Positions 57,253 through 64,000 of a stretch of 64,000 bases of DNA are shown piece by piece. Position 1 is the first letter of the stretch; the number at the start of each line of letters is the position of its first letter. Under the pieces are notes generated by a model. It saw only the letters and a list, made by a program, of their open reading frames with translations. It was not told the DNA's origin and did no database searches. Location: the NCBI RefSeq assembly GCF_001424945.1, contig NZ_LMCW01000003.1, forward strand, positions 81,677 through 145,676, written 5' to 3'. The translations under genes and the position numbers were made by a program. This DNA comes from Rhizobium sp. Root1203. Its GTDB lineage: Bacteria; Pseudomonadota; Alphaproteobacteria; Rhizobiales; Rhizobiaceae.

Positions 57253-57690
57253 TTATGCCGTGAGATTCTTCAGCGCCTGCAGCGCCAGAATGTAGCTATG
57301 CGGTCCAAAGCCGCAGATGACGCCCTTAACCGCAGGCGCAATCATCGACTTGTGGCGGAATTCCTCCCGCGCATGAACGTTGGAAATATGGAGCTCTACA
57401 ACCGGAATGGAAATAGCGCGGATAGCATCGTGGAGCGCGACCGACGTGTGTGTGTAAGCACCTGCATTGATCGCCACCCCGATGGCCTTGTCATTCGCCT
57501 CTTGGAGCCAATCGACAAGCGCGCCTTCATGATTGCTCTGACGGAAATCGATCTCGATGCCGAGATCGCGTCCAGCCGCCTTGCAATCCGTTTCGATGTC
57601 CTTGAGCGTCTTGCCGCCATAGATGCCCGGCTCTCTTTTGCCGAGCATGTTCAGGTTTGGCCCGTTCAGGACGAAAATAGTCTGCGTCAT
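57253..57690 (-). CDS. aroQ: 3-dehydroquinate dehydratase, type II
   Basis: A 145-residue enzyme of the shikimate pathway, converting 3-dehydroquinate to 3-dehydroshikimate. It begins MTQTIFVLNGPNLNMLGKRE with the active-site loop GKREPGIYGG (catalytic Tyr), followed by INAGAYTHTSVALHDA and ELHISNVHAREEFR. A dodecamer is usual for the family. An ATG five codons upstream is possible. aroQ precedes accB, a common rhizobial order. Confidence 0.96.
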   Translation of the reverse strand: MTQTIFVLNGPNLNMLGKREPGIYGGKTLKDIETDCKAAGRDLGIEIDFRQSNHEGALVDWLQEANDKAIGVAINAGAYTHTSVALHDAIRAISIPVVELHISNVHAREEFRHKSMIAPAVKGVICGFGPHSYILALQALKNLTA

Positions 57691-57730
57691 CGAGTGTTCC
57701 GTCAAATGTGCGAGGGCAACCTATAGACTC

Positions 57731-57757
57731 ACCAAAGGCTTAATGAAAGCCCTTTGG
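57731..57757 (-). terminator. Imperfect hairpin between the DsbA-like gene and aroQ
   Basis: CCAAAGGCTT (57732-57741) and AAGCCCTTTGG pair with a one-base bulge around AATGA. It lies downstream of the leftward DsbA-like gene and upstream of aroQ. No strong T-run follows on the leftward strand, so termination is uncertain. Confidence 0.35.
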
Positions 57758-57834
57758 GAAGGGCAGCCCGAATCGCACAGTATTTGTCCACATGGCTGAA
57801 ACGCTTCGATTTTGGCGAATTGATGGGCGTCGCC

Positions 57835-58593
57835 TCAGCAACGCGTCTTGCCGCAGGTGCGCATGTTCTTCACCTTGGTCTCGAGGTCGTCGAAGCCGAC
57901 CGCACCCTGCACCAATTCGTTTCCGATGACATAGGACGGTGTGCCGGTGATGCCGAGGCTCTGGGCGAGCTGGTAGGTTTCCTGAACGGACGCATCGCTT
58001 GTGCTTTTGGCCATTTCCTCACGGATTTGCTTTTCGCCGACGCCAAGCGATTTAGCCACTTCGATGGCGCTTGCTTCGTCGGCGCGGCCCTCGCTGGTGA
58101 GAAGCGCGATATGGAACTGGCTGTATTTTTCCGGCGCCAATTTGCGGAAAGCATCCGAGACCTTGTGGGCGGCGACGGATTCCGGCCCGAGGATCGGGAA
58201 TTCCTTCAGGACGAAACGAACGTTCTTGTCCTTCTTGAGCATGGTCTGCATATCGGTAAGCGCATGTCGGCAATAGCCGCAATTATAATCGAAGAACTCG
58301 ACGATGGTGACGTCGCCCTTCGGGTTGCCGATCGCCATGTCGTACTTGGCATCGAAGATTGTCGACTTGTTGTCGGCAATCACGGCATTCGCTTTGACGA
58401 GGCGGGCGGCTTCCTGCTTCTTCTGCAGCGCGTCCTGAACGTCAATCATGATCTCGGGGTTCTCGATCAGGTACTGCTTGATGAAATCGCCGAACTCCTT
58501 TTTCTGCGCGTCATCGAGCGCGGCTGCCGGGTAGGCAGCGGCGACGGAGGCCGTGAGTGCCAGCGCAGTGAAGATTTTTGGGAGAAGGGCCAT
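57835..58593 (-). CDS. DsbA-family periplasmic thiol oxidoreductase
   Basis: A 252-residue exported thioredoxin-fold protein. Residues 1-25 form a signal peptide (SVAAAYPAAALDD). A helical N-terminal region, then the active site FFDYNCGYCRH with Cys105 and Cys108, and the cis-Pro loop GITGTPSYVIG follow. The protein ends NMRTCGKTRC, adding two cysteines at the extreme C-terminus that are not part of the active site. It resembles the Com1/ScsC-like DsbA subgroup. ATG at 58593 starts directly at the signal peptide. Confidence 0.93.
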   Translation of the reverse strand: MALLPKIFTALALTASVAAAYPAAALDDAQKKEFGDFIKQYLIENPEIMIDVQDALQKKQEAARLVKANAVIADNKSTIFDAKYDMAIGNPKGDVTIVEFFDYNCGYCRHALTDMQTMLKKDKNVRFVLKEFPILGPESVAAHKVSDAFRKLAPEKYSQFHIALLTSEGRADEASAIEVAKSLGVGEKQIREEMAKSTSDASVQETYQLAQSLGITGTPSYVIGNELVQGAVGFDDLETKVKNMRTCGKTRC

Positions 58594-58794
58594 GATATCC
58601 TCGTCTTTGGGATGATATGCGTCGTTCCGGATATCACCACCCGGTTAACAGGCAGCAATGCGAAGCGTCAAATTACGGTGCGGTCGGCTGTCGTCAAACA
58701 GGAATTTTCACTTCGGTTGTTTGATCGCAGGATTGTGATGAGCCGATTAATGCGGCAATTGTCGGGCCGTAAACAAAGCAAGAGAGAAGCGATC

Positions 58795-59952
58795 GTGTTT
58801 TCCATTTCCAAACGCAGCGAAGTCGAACCCTTTCATGCCATGGATGTCCTGGCTGAGGCGACCAAGCGGCGCGCAAGCGGTCATCCGGTCATCTCCATGG
58901 CTGTCGGGCAGCCATCTCACCCGGCGCCGCAAGCGGCTCTTGAGGCCGCAAGGGCTGCTCTGACCAAAGGTAAGATCGGCTACACCGATGCGCTCGGAAC
59001 AACGGGATTGAAACACGCGCTCGCCGGGCATTACAGGGATCGCCATGATCTGGAAATCGATCCGGCGCGGATTGCGATCACGACCGGATCCTCGGCAGGT
59101 TTCAATCTTGCCTTCCTGTCGCTGTTCGATGCTGGAGATGCCGTGGCGATCGCGCGGCCGGGATACCCGGCCTATCGCAACATCCTGGGAGCACTCGGTC
59201 TGAAGGTGATCGAAGTTCCGGTAACGGCTGACACGCATTTTACCTTGACGCCGGAAAGCCTCGAGGCCGCGCAGGCGGAACACAATGTTCGGCTGAAGGG
59301 TGTTTTGCTGGCCAGCCCGGCCAATCCAACCGGCACCGTGACGGGGCGCGAAGGACTGAAGGCGCTCGCCGGCTATTGCGCTGCCCAGTCTATCGCCTTC
59401 ATTTCGGACGAGATCTATCACGGCCTGACGTTCGCAGGCGAGGAAACGAGCGCGCTGGAGTTGACCGACGAAGCGATCGTCATCAATTCGTTCTCCAAGT
59501 ATTATTGCATGACGGGCTGGCGGATTGGCTGGATGGTGTTGCCGGATCGGTTGGTGCGACCGATCGAGCGCGTTGCCCAGAGTCTTTACATTTCTCCCCC
59601 TGAACTCTCTCAGATCGCGGCGACGGCGGCCCTCGCGGCCGGCGCCGAGCTCGACGTCTACAAGGCGAGCTATGCTGCCAACCGCGAGTTCCTGATGCGC
59701 CGCCTGCCTGAAATCGGCCTTTCCATTGCCTCGCCAATGGACGGCGCTTTCTATGCCTATGTGGACGTGACCCGCTTCACCAACGACAGTATGGCTTTCG
59801 CCAAGCGGATGCTTGCCGAGATCAATGTCGCTGCGACTCCGGGCCTCGATTTCGACCCGTTGGAAGGCGACAGGACGATGCGCATGTCCTATGCGGGCTC
59901 GGAGGCTGAGATCGTAGAGGCGGTCCAGCGGATGGCCTCATGGCTGAAATAA
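58795..59952 (+). CDS. PLP-dependent class I/II aminotransferase
   Basis: A 385-residue aminotransferase of the AspC/AAT-I fold. It carries the substrate segment VGQPSHPAP, ASPANPTGTV, SDEIYHGL, and the PLP-binding NSFSKYYCMTGWRIGW with Lys235; RMSYAGSEAEI supplies the C-terminal Arg. The substrate is undetermined. The start GTG at 58795 follows AGAGAGAAG and gives MFSISKRSEVEPF; an ATG at 58738 would add 19 residues. The long open frame before that lies antisense to the DsbA-like gene and is not part of it. Confidence 0.93.
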   Translation: MFSISKRSEVEPFHAMDVLAEATKRRASGHPVISMAVGQPSHPAPQAALEAARAALTKGKIGYTDALGTTGLKHALAGHYRDRHDLEIDPARIAITTGSSAGFNLAFLSLFDAGDAVAIARPGYPAYRNILGALGLKVIEVPVTADTHFTLTPESLEAAQAEHNVRLKGVLLASPANPTGTVTGREGLKALAGYCAAQSIAFISDEIYHGLTFAGEETSALELTDEAIVINSFSKYYCMTGWRIGWMVLPDRLVRPIERVAQSLYISPPELSQIAATAALAAGAELDVYKASYAANREFLMRRLPEIGLSIASPMDGAFYAYVDVTRFTNDSMAFAKRMLAEINVAATPGLDFDPLEGDRTMRMSYAGSEAEIVEAVQRMASWLK

Positions 59953-60042
59953 AGGCGTTTGGCATCAAGGTTCTGTGACGGTTTTCGGATTCTTTTTCTT
60001 ACCGTCCTGAATGAAGAAATGAAGAGCGCCCCCTGGGGCGGT

Positions 60043-61050
60043 TTACTGGAAGGTCCGGCGGTTTTCCCGGTCGAGTTCCGAAACGAGAGCGAGCAAAGTC
60101 TCCGACACCGGAGTCGGCACCTCCGTCAGCCGACCGAGCACCACCACCATCCCGACCAGCGGGGTGATCTCGAGAGGCTTGCCGGCGAGAAGGTCCTGCA
60201 GCATCGAGGTTCGCACCGGGCCGATTTGCCGCGCCTGTTCCAGCCGCTGTTCGACGGACATGCCCACATTGGCGCCGAGTGCTTCGCCAACCGCCTTCAC
60301 TTCCGTCATCACCTTGCCGATCTGATAGCTGACTGCGGTGTCGGCCATGAGGGCGGACATCAGGGAGCGGGTGAGGGCGCTGATCGGATTGAAGGAGGCA
60401 TTGCCCATCAGCTTGCTCCAGATGTCGTCGCGAATCCGCGATGAGACGGTCACGCCGATTCTCGCGCTCCGGAGCAGAGACTCGACGTCCTGAAGGTCGC
60501 CACTGACGTCGCCTGACGGCTCGCCAATGATGAAGTGCCCGTCATTGCTCAACCTGATTACGCCGGGCTGGCTGACCTCGGCACCTTGATGGGCGACACA
60601 GCCGATCACGCGCTCGGGTCCGACCATCCGCCAAAGCTTGCCGCCCGGATCAAGCTCCTCGAACTGGAGTTCGGCGTGGCGGCTGCCTTTGTCGCTGTGG
60701 AAATACCACCAGGGAATGCCGTTCAGGATCGTCAGGACACGGGTGCGGTCGCCTAGGAGATGTGAAATGCCTTCGGCCGCTGGACTGAGTTGGTGGCCCT
60801 TGAGGCCCGTGATGACCAGATCCTGCGCCGGCAGGCGGGTGGGATCGTCGGTCGCTGTCAGGCGCGCGGTTTTCGGTATTTCTGCCCCAGCATCAAACAG
60901 CTTCAGCCCGTCCCGCCGTATTGCCTCGAGATGGGCTCCGCGCGCGACGACCGACACGTTCACCGCCTCTCCAAGCGACGAGGCAAGCTTGCTTGCAATC
61001 GCGCCGCCGAGCGCGCCCGCGCCGAAAACGCATATATTTCTGATGGGCAT
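60043..61050 (-). CDS. Ketopantoate reductase-family oxidoreductase
   Basis: A 335-residue ApbA/PanE-type protein with an N-terminal NAD(P)-binding segment VFGAGALGGAIASKLA and a C-terminal helical domain containing the catalytic-like KLMGNASFNPISALTR (Lys and Asn). It may be 2-dehydropantoate 2-reductase in pantothenate synthesis, but the family has many members with other substrates, so panE is not assigned. ATG at 61050 with an AAAGAGC-rich leader region upstream on the coding strand. Confidence 0.88.
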   Translation of the reverse strand: MPIRNICVFGAGALGGAIASKLASSLGEAVNVSVVARGAHLEAIRRDGLKLFDAGAEIPKTARLTATDDPTRLPAQDLVITGLKGHQLSPAAEGISHLLGDRTRVLTILNGIPWWYFHSDKGSRHAELQFEELDPGGKLWRMVGPERVIGCVAHQGAEVSQPGVIRLSNDGHFIIGEPSGDVSGDLQDVESLLRSARIGVTVSSRIRDDIWSKLMGNASFNPISALTRSLMSALMADTAVSYQIGKVMTEVKAVGEALGANVGMSVEQRLEQARQIGPVRTSMLQDLLAGKPLEITPLVGMVVVLGRLTEVPTPVSETLLALVSELDRENRRTFQ

Positions 61051-61138
61051 AAAGAGCTTCCTCGCGATCAGTGGACCGCGCTACACATAAGTCATCCCGC
61101 CCGCAAGGCGAACTATATGCATGTGCATTCCGCCACGC

Positions 61139-61351
61139 TCAATGCCCACCCGGTAGCAGTTCGTTGCGGCGAAGCTCGTCGATTGCGACAACGGCAGCCT
61201 CCGCACTCCAGCCTGCACGGATGGCTGCGGCAATCATCCTCACCTCCGCTTCCGCTTCGATCTGAAGGAAGAGAGGTTCCAGCGCCTCCTGGGCGGTAAG
61301 AATATGATCGTTAGGAGGGGCAATGGAGTGGCGTGAGGCTAGCGTAGGCAT
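61139..61351 (-). CDS. Small protein of unknown function (70 residues)
   Basis: A 70-residue protein: MPTLASRHSIAPPNDHILTA, then a helical part ALEPLFLQIEAEAEVRMIAA and SAEAAVVAIDELRRNELLP. It looks soluble and helical; similar small proteins occur in rhizobia, as far as I recall, without known function. The coding frame extends 30 codons upstream (to 61441), and MPTLASR at 61351 is the likely start, with AGGAGAATT just before it. Confidence 0.6.
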   Translation of the reverse strand: MPTLASRHSIAPPNDHILTAQEALEPLFLQIEAEAEVRMIAAAIRAGWSAEAAVVAIDELRRNELLPGGH

Positions 61352-61455
61352 CTGCGCAATTCTCCTCTTTGGGCTGGCTCGATTCATTACAATGCGCGGG
61401 GCGCAAAAAAGGTTCCGGATAAAGTTTCCCAAACGCTTCATCTTGTTCTTTCGCC

Positions 61456-61522
61456 CCGGCTCTGCCTTGTTGCGCGCCTAGGCTGGTGCTCGATTCGGTT
61501 CCCGATAAAGAGGCGGAGCCGG
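61456..61522 (+). promoter_or_regulatory. Long-range stem in the ftsZ2 leader
   Basis: CCGGCTCTGCC at 61456-61466 pairs with GGCGGAGCCGG at 61512-61522 (one G-U), with 45 bases between. It ends 26 bases before the ftsZ2 ATG, within the untranslated leader. It might affect ribosome access, but that is speculative. Confidence 0.3.
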
Positions 61523-61548
61523 CAGCAAAGCGCACGAAGGAGATTGCG

Positions 61549-62580
61549 ATGACGAACGCCAAGAACGGGATTTCCGAAATGCGGCCAAGAATAACTGTGA
61601 TCGGCGTCGGTGGCGGCGGCGGTAATGCTATCAATAACATGATTTCGGAAAATCTCGAAGGCGTGGATTTCATCGCTGCCAATACCGACGCCCAGGTCCT
61701 GGCGACGTCCAAGGCCTCGCGACGGATTCAGCTCGGCGCGCATGTGACCGAAGGTCTCGGCGCCGGTTCGCTGCCGGAGATCGGCCGCGCTGCCGCCGAA
61801 GAATCGATCGACGAGATCATGGATCATCTCGCCGGGTCGCACATGTGCTTCGTCACCGCCGGCATGGGCGGCGGCACCGGCACAGGCGCTGCACCGGTCA
61901 TTGCGCAGGCGGCCCGCAACGCGGGCATCCTGACGGTCGGCGTCGTGACCAAGCCCTTCACCTTCGAAGGCAATCGCCGCTTGAAGACAGCCGAGGCAGG
62001 TATCGAGGCATTGCGCCAGGCCGCCGATACCGTCATTGTCATCCCGAACCAGAACCTCTTCCGCATCGCCGATGCAAAAACCACCTTTGCCGATGCTTTC
62101 ATGACGGCCGACCGCGTGCTTTACGCCGGTGTCGGTTGCATCACCGACCTGATCGTCAAGGAGGGTCTGATCAACCTCGATTTCGCCGACGTGAAGTCGG
62201 TCATGCGTGGCATGGGTCGGGCGATGATGGGGACCGGCGAAGCTTCGGGCGAGGAGCGCGCGATGAAGGCGGCGGAAGCCGCAATCGCCAATCCGCTGCT
62301 CGATGACATTTCGATGAAGGGCGCCAAGGGCGTGCTGATCTCCATCTCGGGCGGCTCCGACATGACGCTGTTCGAGGTCGATGAGGCCGCAAGCCGAATC
62401 CGGGACGAAGTCCAGGACGATGCCGACATTGTCGTCGGCGCGATCTTCGACCGCAATCTCGACGGCAAGTTCCGTGTCTCGGTCGTTGCGACGGGCCTTG
62501 ATGGTGCCGGCGCCGGTGCCACGGCGGTTCACGCGGGTGCCGCACCTGGCCAAGGCATGCCGACGCGCACCCTGCAATAG
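61549..62580 (+). CDS. ftsZ2: Tail-less FtsZ paralogue (FtsZ2)
   Basis: A 343-residue tubulin-fold GTPase related to cell-division FtsZ. The nucleotide signature GGGTGTG is at 107-113, preceded by FVTAGM, and the T7 synergy loop reads [13 protein letters not shown] with the catalytic Asp. The protein ends TRTLQ right after the core; the long linker and C-terminal conserved peptide that bind FtsA and ZipA are missing. A shortened second FtsZ of this kind is known in Sinorhizobium and Agrobacterium. The ATG at 61549 follows AAGGAG. A strong terminator follows. Confidence 0.94.
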   Translation: MTNAKNGISEMRPRITVIGVGGGGGNAINNMISENLEGVDFIAANTDAQVLATSKASRRIQLGAHVTEGLGAGSLPEIGRAAAEESIDEIMDHLAGSHMCFVTAGMGGGTGTGAAPVIAQAARNAGILTVGVVTKPFTFEGNRRLKTAEAGIEALRQAADTVIVIPNQNLFRIADAKTTFADAFMTADRVLYAGVGCITDLIVKEGLINLDFADVKSVMRGMGRAMMGTGEASGEERAMKAAEAAIANPLLDDISMKGAKGVLISISGGSDMTLFEVDEAASRIRDEVQDDADIVVGAIFDRNLDGKFRVSVVATGLDGAGAGATAVHAGAAPGQGMPTRTLQ

Positions 62581-62603
62581 ACGGTTTTTTCGTTATCTCT
62601 CGG

Positions 62604-62631
62604 CCGCGCGCTTTCTCAAGCGCGCGGTTTT
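62604..62631 (+). terminator. ftsZ2 terminator
   Basis: CCGCGCGCTT at 62604-62613 pairs with AAGCGCGCGG at 62618-62627 around TCTC, followed by TTTT. It lies 24 bases after the ftsZ2 stop. Confidence 0.85.
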
Positions 62632-62659
62632 CCACCCGGTTGCTATGAGGGGACGTTTT

Positions 62660-62863
62660 ATGGCGAAGCTTGCATATGTTTTCGCGAGCCTGCTTGTTCT
62701 GATCGGGATGATCTGGATGGGACAGGGCAGCGGCTATTTCCCATACCCTGCAGAAAGCTTCATGATCGATCAAACGCCCTGGATATACTGGGGAGCATTA
62801 GCCGTTGCAGCGGGCGTCCTTCTGTTCGTCATCACCAGGAATGCGCGCGGCAGATCGCGATAA
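62660..62863 (+). CDS. Small membrane protein (67 residues)
   Basis: A 67-residue protein with two transmembrane segments (about 3-19 and 39-59) joined by GSGYFPYPAESFMIDQTPWIYWG, given as YFPYPAESFMIDQ. It has a short basic tail (NARGRSR). Close relatives exist in other rhizobia as far as I recall; function is unknown. ATG at 62660 is preceded by GAGGGGACG. It is separated from ftsZ2 by a terminator but runs in the same direction. Confidence 0.75.
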   Translation: MAKLAYVFASLLVLIGMIWMGQGSGYFPYPAESFMIDQTPWIYWGALAVAAGVLLFVITRNARGRSR

Positions 62864-62945
62864 AGGTGTTCGCCGGATAAGCGAGAAGCAGGATTGCTCC
62901 CCCGTTATGCGTTGTGGCCGGCGAACGTTGCGACGGGCTGGGGAC

Positions 62946-63272
62946 TCAGACCCGGCGCGCACGCATCTCAGGCATGCTGGGATGAGTCCCGTCGGGGGCA
63001 CGAAGGCCGCGATGCTTGCTTGCGAATACCCATTCGACATTGCCGGGCTCGAAGGGACGCCGCGGATTTCTGAGTTCCAACCGGCGTTCGGAGAGGCTGC
63101 GCGGCAGGGTGTCGATCATGTCGTTGATGAAGGCGTCCAGGCTTTCCTTCCACCGTGACGACACCGCTACGTCGACGCCGCCGTAGCGATGGAAGTCGGG
63201 ATGCTTGCGGGAATAACAGGCAGCGATCATCCAGGCGTATTGCTGCTTTAGAAAACGGTCTTTGATTGTCAT
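62946..63272 (-). CDS. Small protein resembling phage HNH/AP2-type fragments
   Basis: A 108-residue basic protein. The N-terminal half, HPDFHRYGGVDVAVSSRWK followed by LDAFINDMIDTLP, and the later FEPGNVEWV follow the pattern seen around HNH/AP2-type phage endonuclease sequences (H..YGG..V...W...F..D, then NVxW). The HNH catalytic residues themselves are not visible. It may be an orphan derived from a mobile gene. The leader contains GAATGAAAAAG before the ATG. Confidence 0.55.
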   Translation of the reverse strand: MTIKDRFLKQQYAWMIAACYSRKHPDFHRYGGVDVAVSSRWKESLDAFINDMIDTLPRSLSERRLELRNPRRPFEPGNVEWVFASKHRGLRAPDGTHPSMPEMRARRV

Positions 63273-63284
63273 TCGTAGTCTTTT

Positions 63285-63533
63285 TCATTCCTTGACGTCA
63301 TCGACGACAGCAGCTTCGGGGCGGTCGCCTCCGATCGACCGTTCCGTTGTCCAGCTGTCGTTGTGCACGCTGATATGTGATTTCCGCATCCTGGCCACCG
63401 AGCTGTCATCGCTCGGCGGCGATTTTGATCGCTGCCAGTGCTTCTTCGAGTTGGGAAGGTTTCCGACCAGACTTCGTCCAGGCAGGTGTGCCCAGGCGCC
63501 ATCGTGTTCGGCGAGGTGCTTCGTAATCGACAT
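63285..63533 (-). CDS. Possible hypothetical protein upstream of the HNH-like gene
   Basis: An 82-codon frame (MSITKHLAEHDGAWAHLPGR, polar, ending AAVVDDVKE) on the same strand and 12 bases before the HNH-like gene. Codon use is acceptable, but there is no recognisable domain and no strong ribosome-binding site. It is listed only because it is colinear with the next gene; it may be noncoding. Confidence 0.25.
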   Translation of the reverse strand: MSITKHLAEHDGAWAHLPGRSLVGNLPNSKKHWQRSKSPPSDDSSVARMRKSHISVHNDSWTTERSIGGDRPEAAVVDDVKE

Positions 63534-63742
63534 CGTTTCGTGCTTCAAGGATTTTTCACAACAATCTTCACAGCCGGCAGACGACCCGCGGAAAGGCCGG
63601 CATATCGAAAGCACGCGGCACCAAAAGATCTCGTGGCCTGTGTGAAGCTGGATTCAATTTTCAGGGGAGCTTGCGTCGGCGCGGAACGCTTCATAGGCTC
63701 ACGGCGTTGAGGATTCGTTCAACGCATTTCAATAGGAAGCCC

Positions 63743-63919
63743 ATGCGCGCTCAGTCGAAGCCGTTCGTCGTCGAAATCAAAACATCCCGCCGCACCGATC
63801 GCCGTCAATCGGAATCGATCTGGGGTAATCTCGATCTTTCTGCCGTTGCCGAAGAAGTGGCCGAAGACGCCAAGCATTCCGTTACGACAGTCACGACCGA
63901 TGCGAAGAGTGTGCGGTAA
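63743..63919 (+). CDS. Small charged protein of unknown function (58 residues)
   Basis: A 58-residue hydrophilic protein starting MRAQSKPFVVEIKTSRRTDR and ending AEDAKHSVTTVTTDAKSVR. VVEIKTSRR resembles the start of small conserved rhizobial proteins. The ATG at 63743 follows ATAGGAAGCC. An in-frame extension to 63671 is possible but less likely. Function unknown; the final 80 bases of the window show no further gene. Confidence 0.5.
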   Translation: MRAQSKPFVVEIKTSRRTDRRQSESIWGNLDLSAVAEEVAEDAKHSVTTVTTDAKSVR

Positions 63920-64000
63920 GGGCGGACCGGGCGCCGTTTTCGGCGTTCATGATCAGCCCTTACCCTGAGGCTAGAAGCCTTGGAAGCAAGTTGACTTTAT

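Noticed and set aside
57754..58794. Long in-frame extension upstream of the aminotransferase
   Set aside because: It is antisense to the DsbA-like gene, and the aminotransferase family starts near 58795.
63269..63502. 77-codon frame on the minus strand at the right edge
   Set aside because: Competes with the other minus-strand frame in the same place and has no coding signal.

Overview
The window is a compact, GC-rich chromosomal segment from an alphaproteobacterium, most likely a member of the Rhizobiaceae (Rhizobium, Agrobacterium or Ensifer/Sinorhizobium). The clues are a nuoF-to-nuoN complex I operon followed by birA, rnj and mce; the divK-pleD pair; a second, tail-less FtsZ; an NDUFA12-type complex I accessory protein; a short (440-residue) prolyl-tRNA synthetase; and several small proteins typical of Rhizobiales (DUF1467, DUF3572, DUF2155, DUF6105). 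The genus is inferred from gene content and remembered synteny, not from a database search. I saw no tRNA, rRNA, CRISPR array, insertion sequence or intact prophage.

Layout. 1-13650: distal part of the nuo operon (end of nuoF, a helix-hairpin-helix protein, nuoG-H-I-J-K-L-M-N), running by 4-base overlaps into birA and close to rnj and mce. 13780-22860: a DUF1467 membrane protein, a 574-base gap with three terminator-like hairpins, proS, the LolC/LolD lipoprotein exporter, a leftward DUF5680/secreted-protein pair, a 28-residue mini-ORF and dnaE. 22866-28465: leftward L,D-transpeptidase, DinB, a HAD-like protein and DUF3572, then rightward divK-pleD. 28466-29203: gene-free and partly AT-rich; it contains a strongly structured, terminator-ended stretch that I propose as a small-RNA gene. 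29204-40919: leftward rpmG, an MFS transporter, DUF983, rnr-topA, dprA-plsY and pyrB-pyrC, with one rightward 60-residue protein gene. 41100-47262: rightward aidB-like and GNAT genes, a divergent TetR/MFS efflux pair with palindromic operators, a second TetR, a two-gene membrane-protein operon, and ruvX overlapping it antisense. 47370-53740: UPF0173 hydrolase, gatC-gatA, a YjhX-type protein, GNAT and DUF1294 genes, gatB and a GNAT gene followed by a broken GNAT remnant. 53845-64000: NDUFA12-type protein, DUF2155, then leftward aat, accC-accB, aroQ and a DsbA-like oxidoreductase; an aminotransferase; a ketopantoate-reductase-like protein; ftsZ2 with a small membrane protein; and poorly conserved small ORFs at the right edge.

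Functional links. Two complex I pieces lie far apart (the nuo core at the left end, the NDUFA12-type assembly protein near 54 kb). BirA (10787) is the ligase expected to biotinylate AccB (56760), which works with AccC next to it. GatC, GatA and GatB form one amidotransferase but sit in two loci. DivK and PleD are cell-cycle and polar-development regulators; CtrA-like sites occur near 28832 and 46229.

Most of the window is ordinary housekeeping DNA. The least explained items are the structured RNA candidate at 28912-29104, the multi-terminator gap upstream of proS, the pyrB-linked dihydroorotase-like protein that has lost most metal ligands, the free-standing helix-hairpin-helix protein inside the nuo operon, and the 61/110-residue membrane-protein pair. 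No clearly novel multi-gene system was found.
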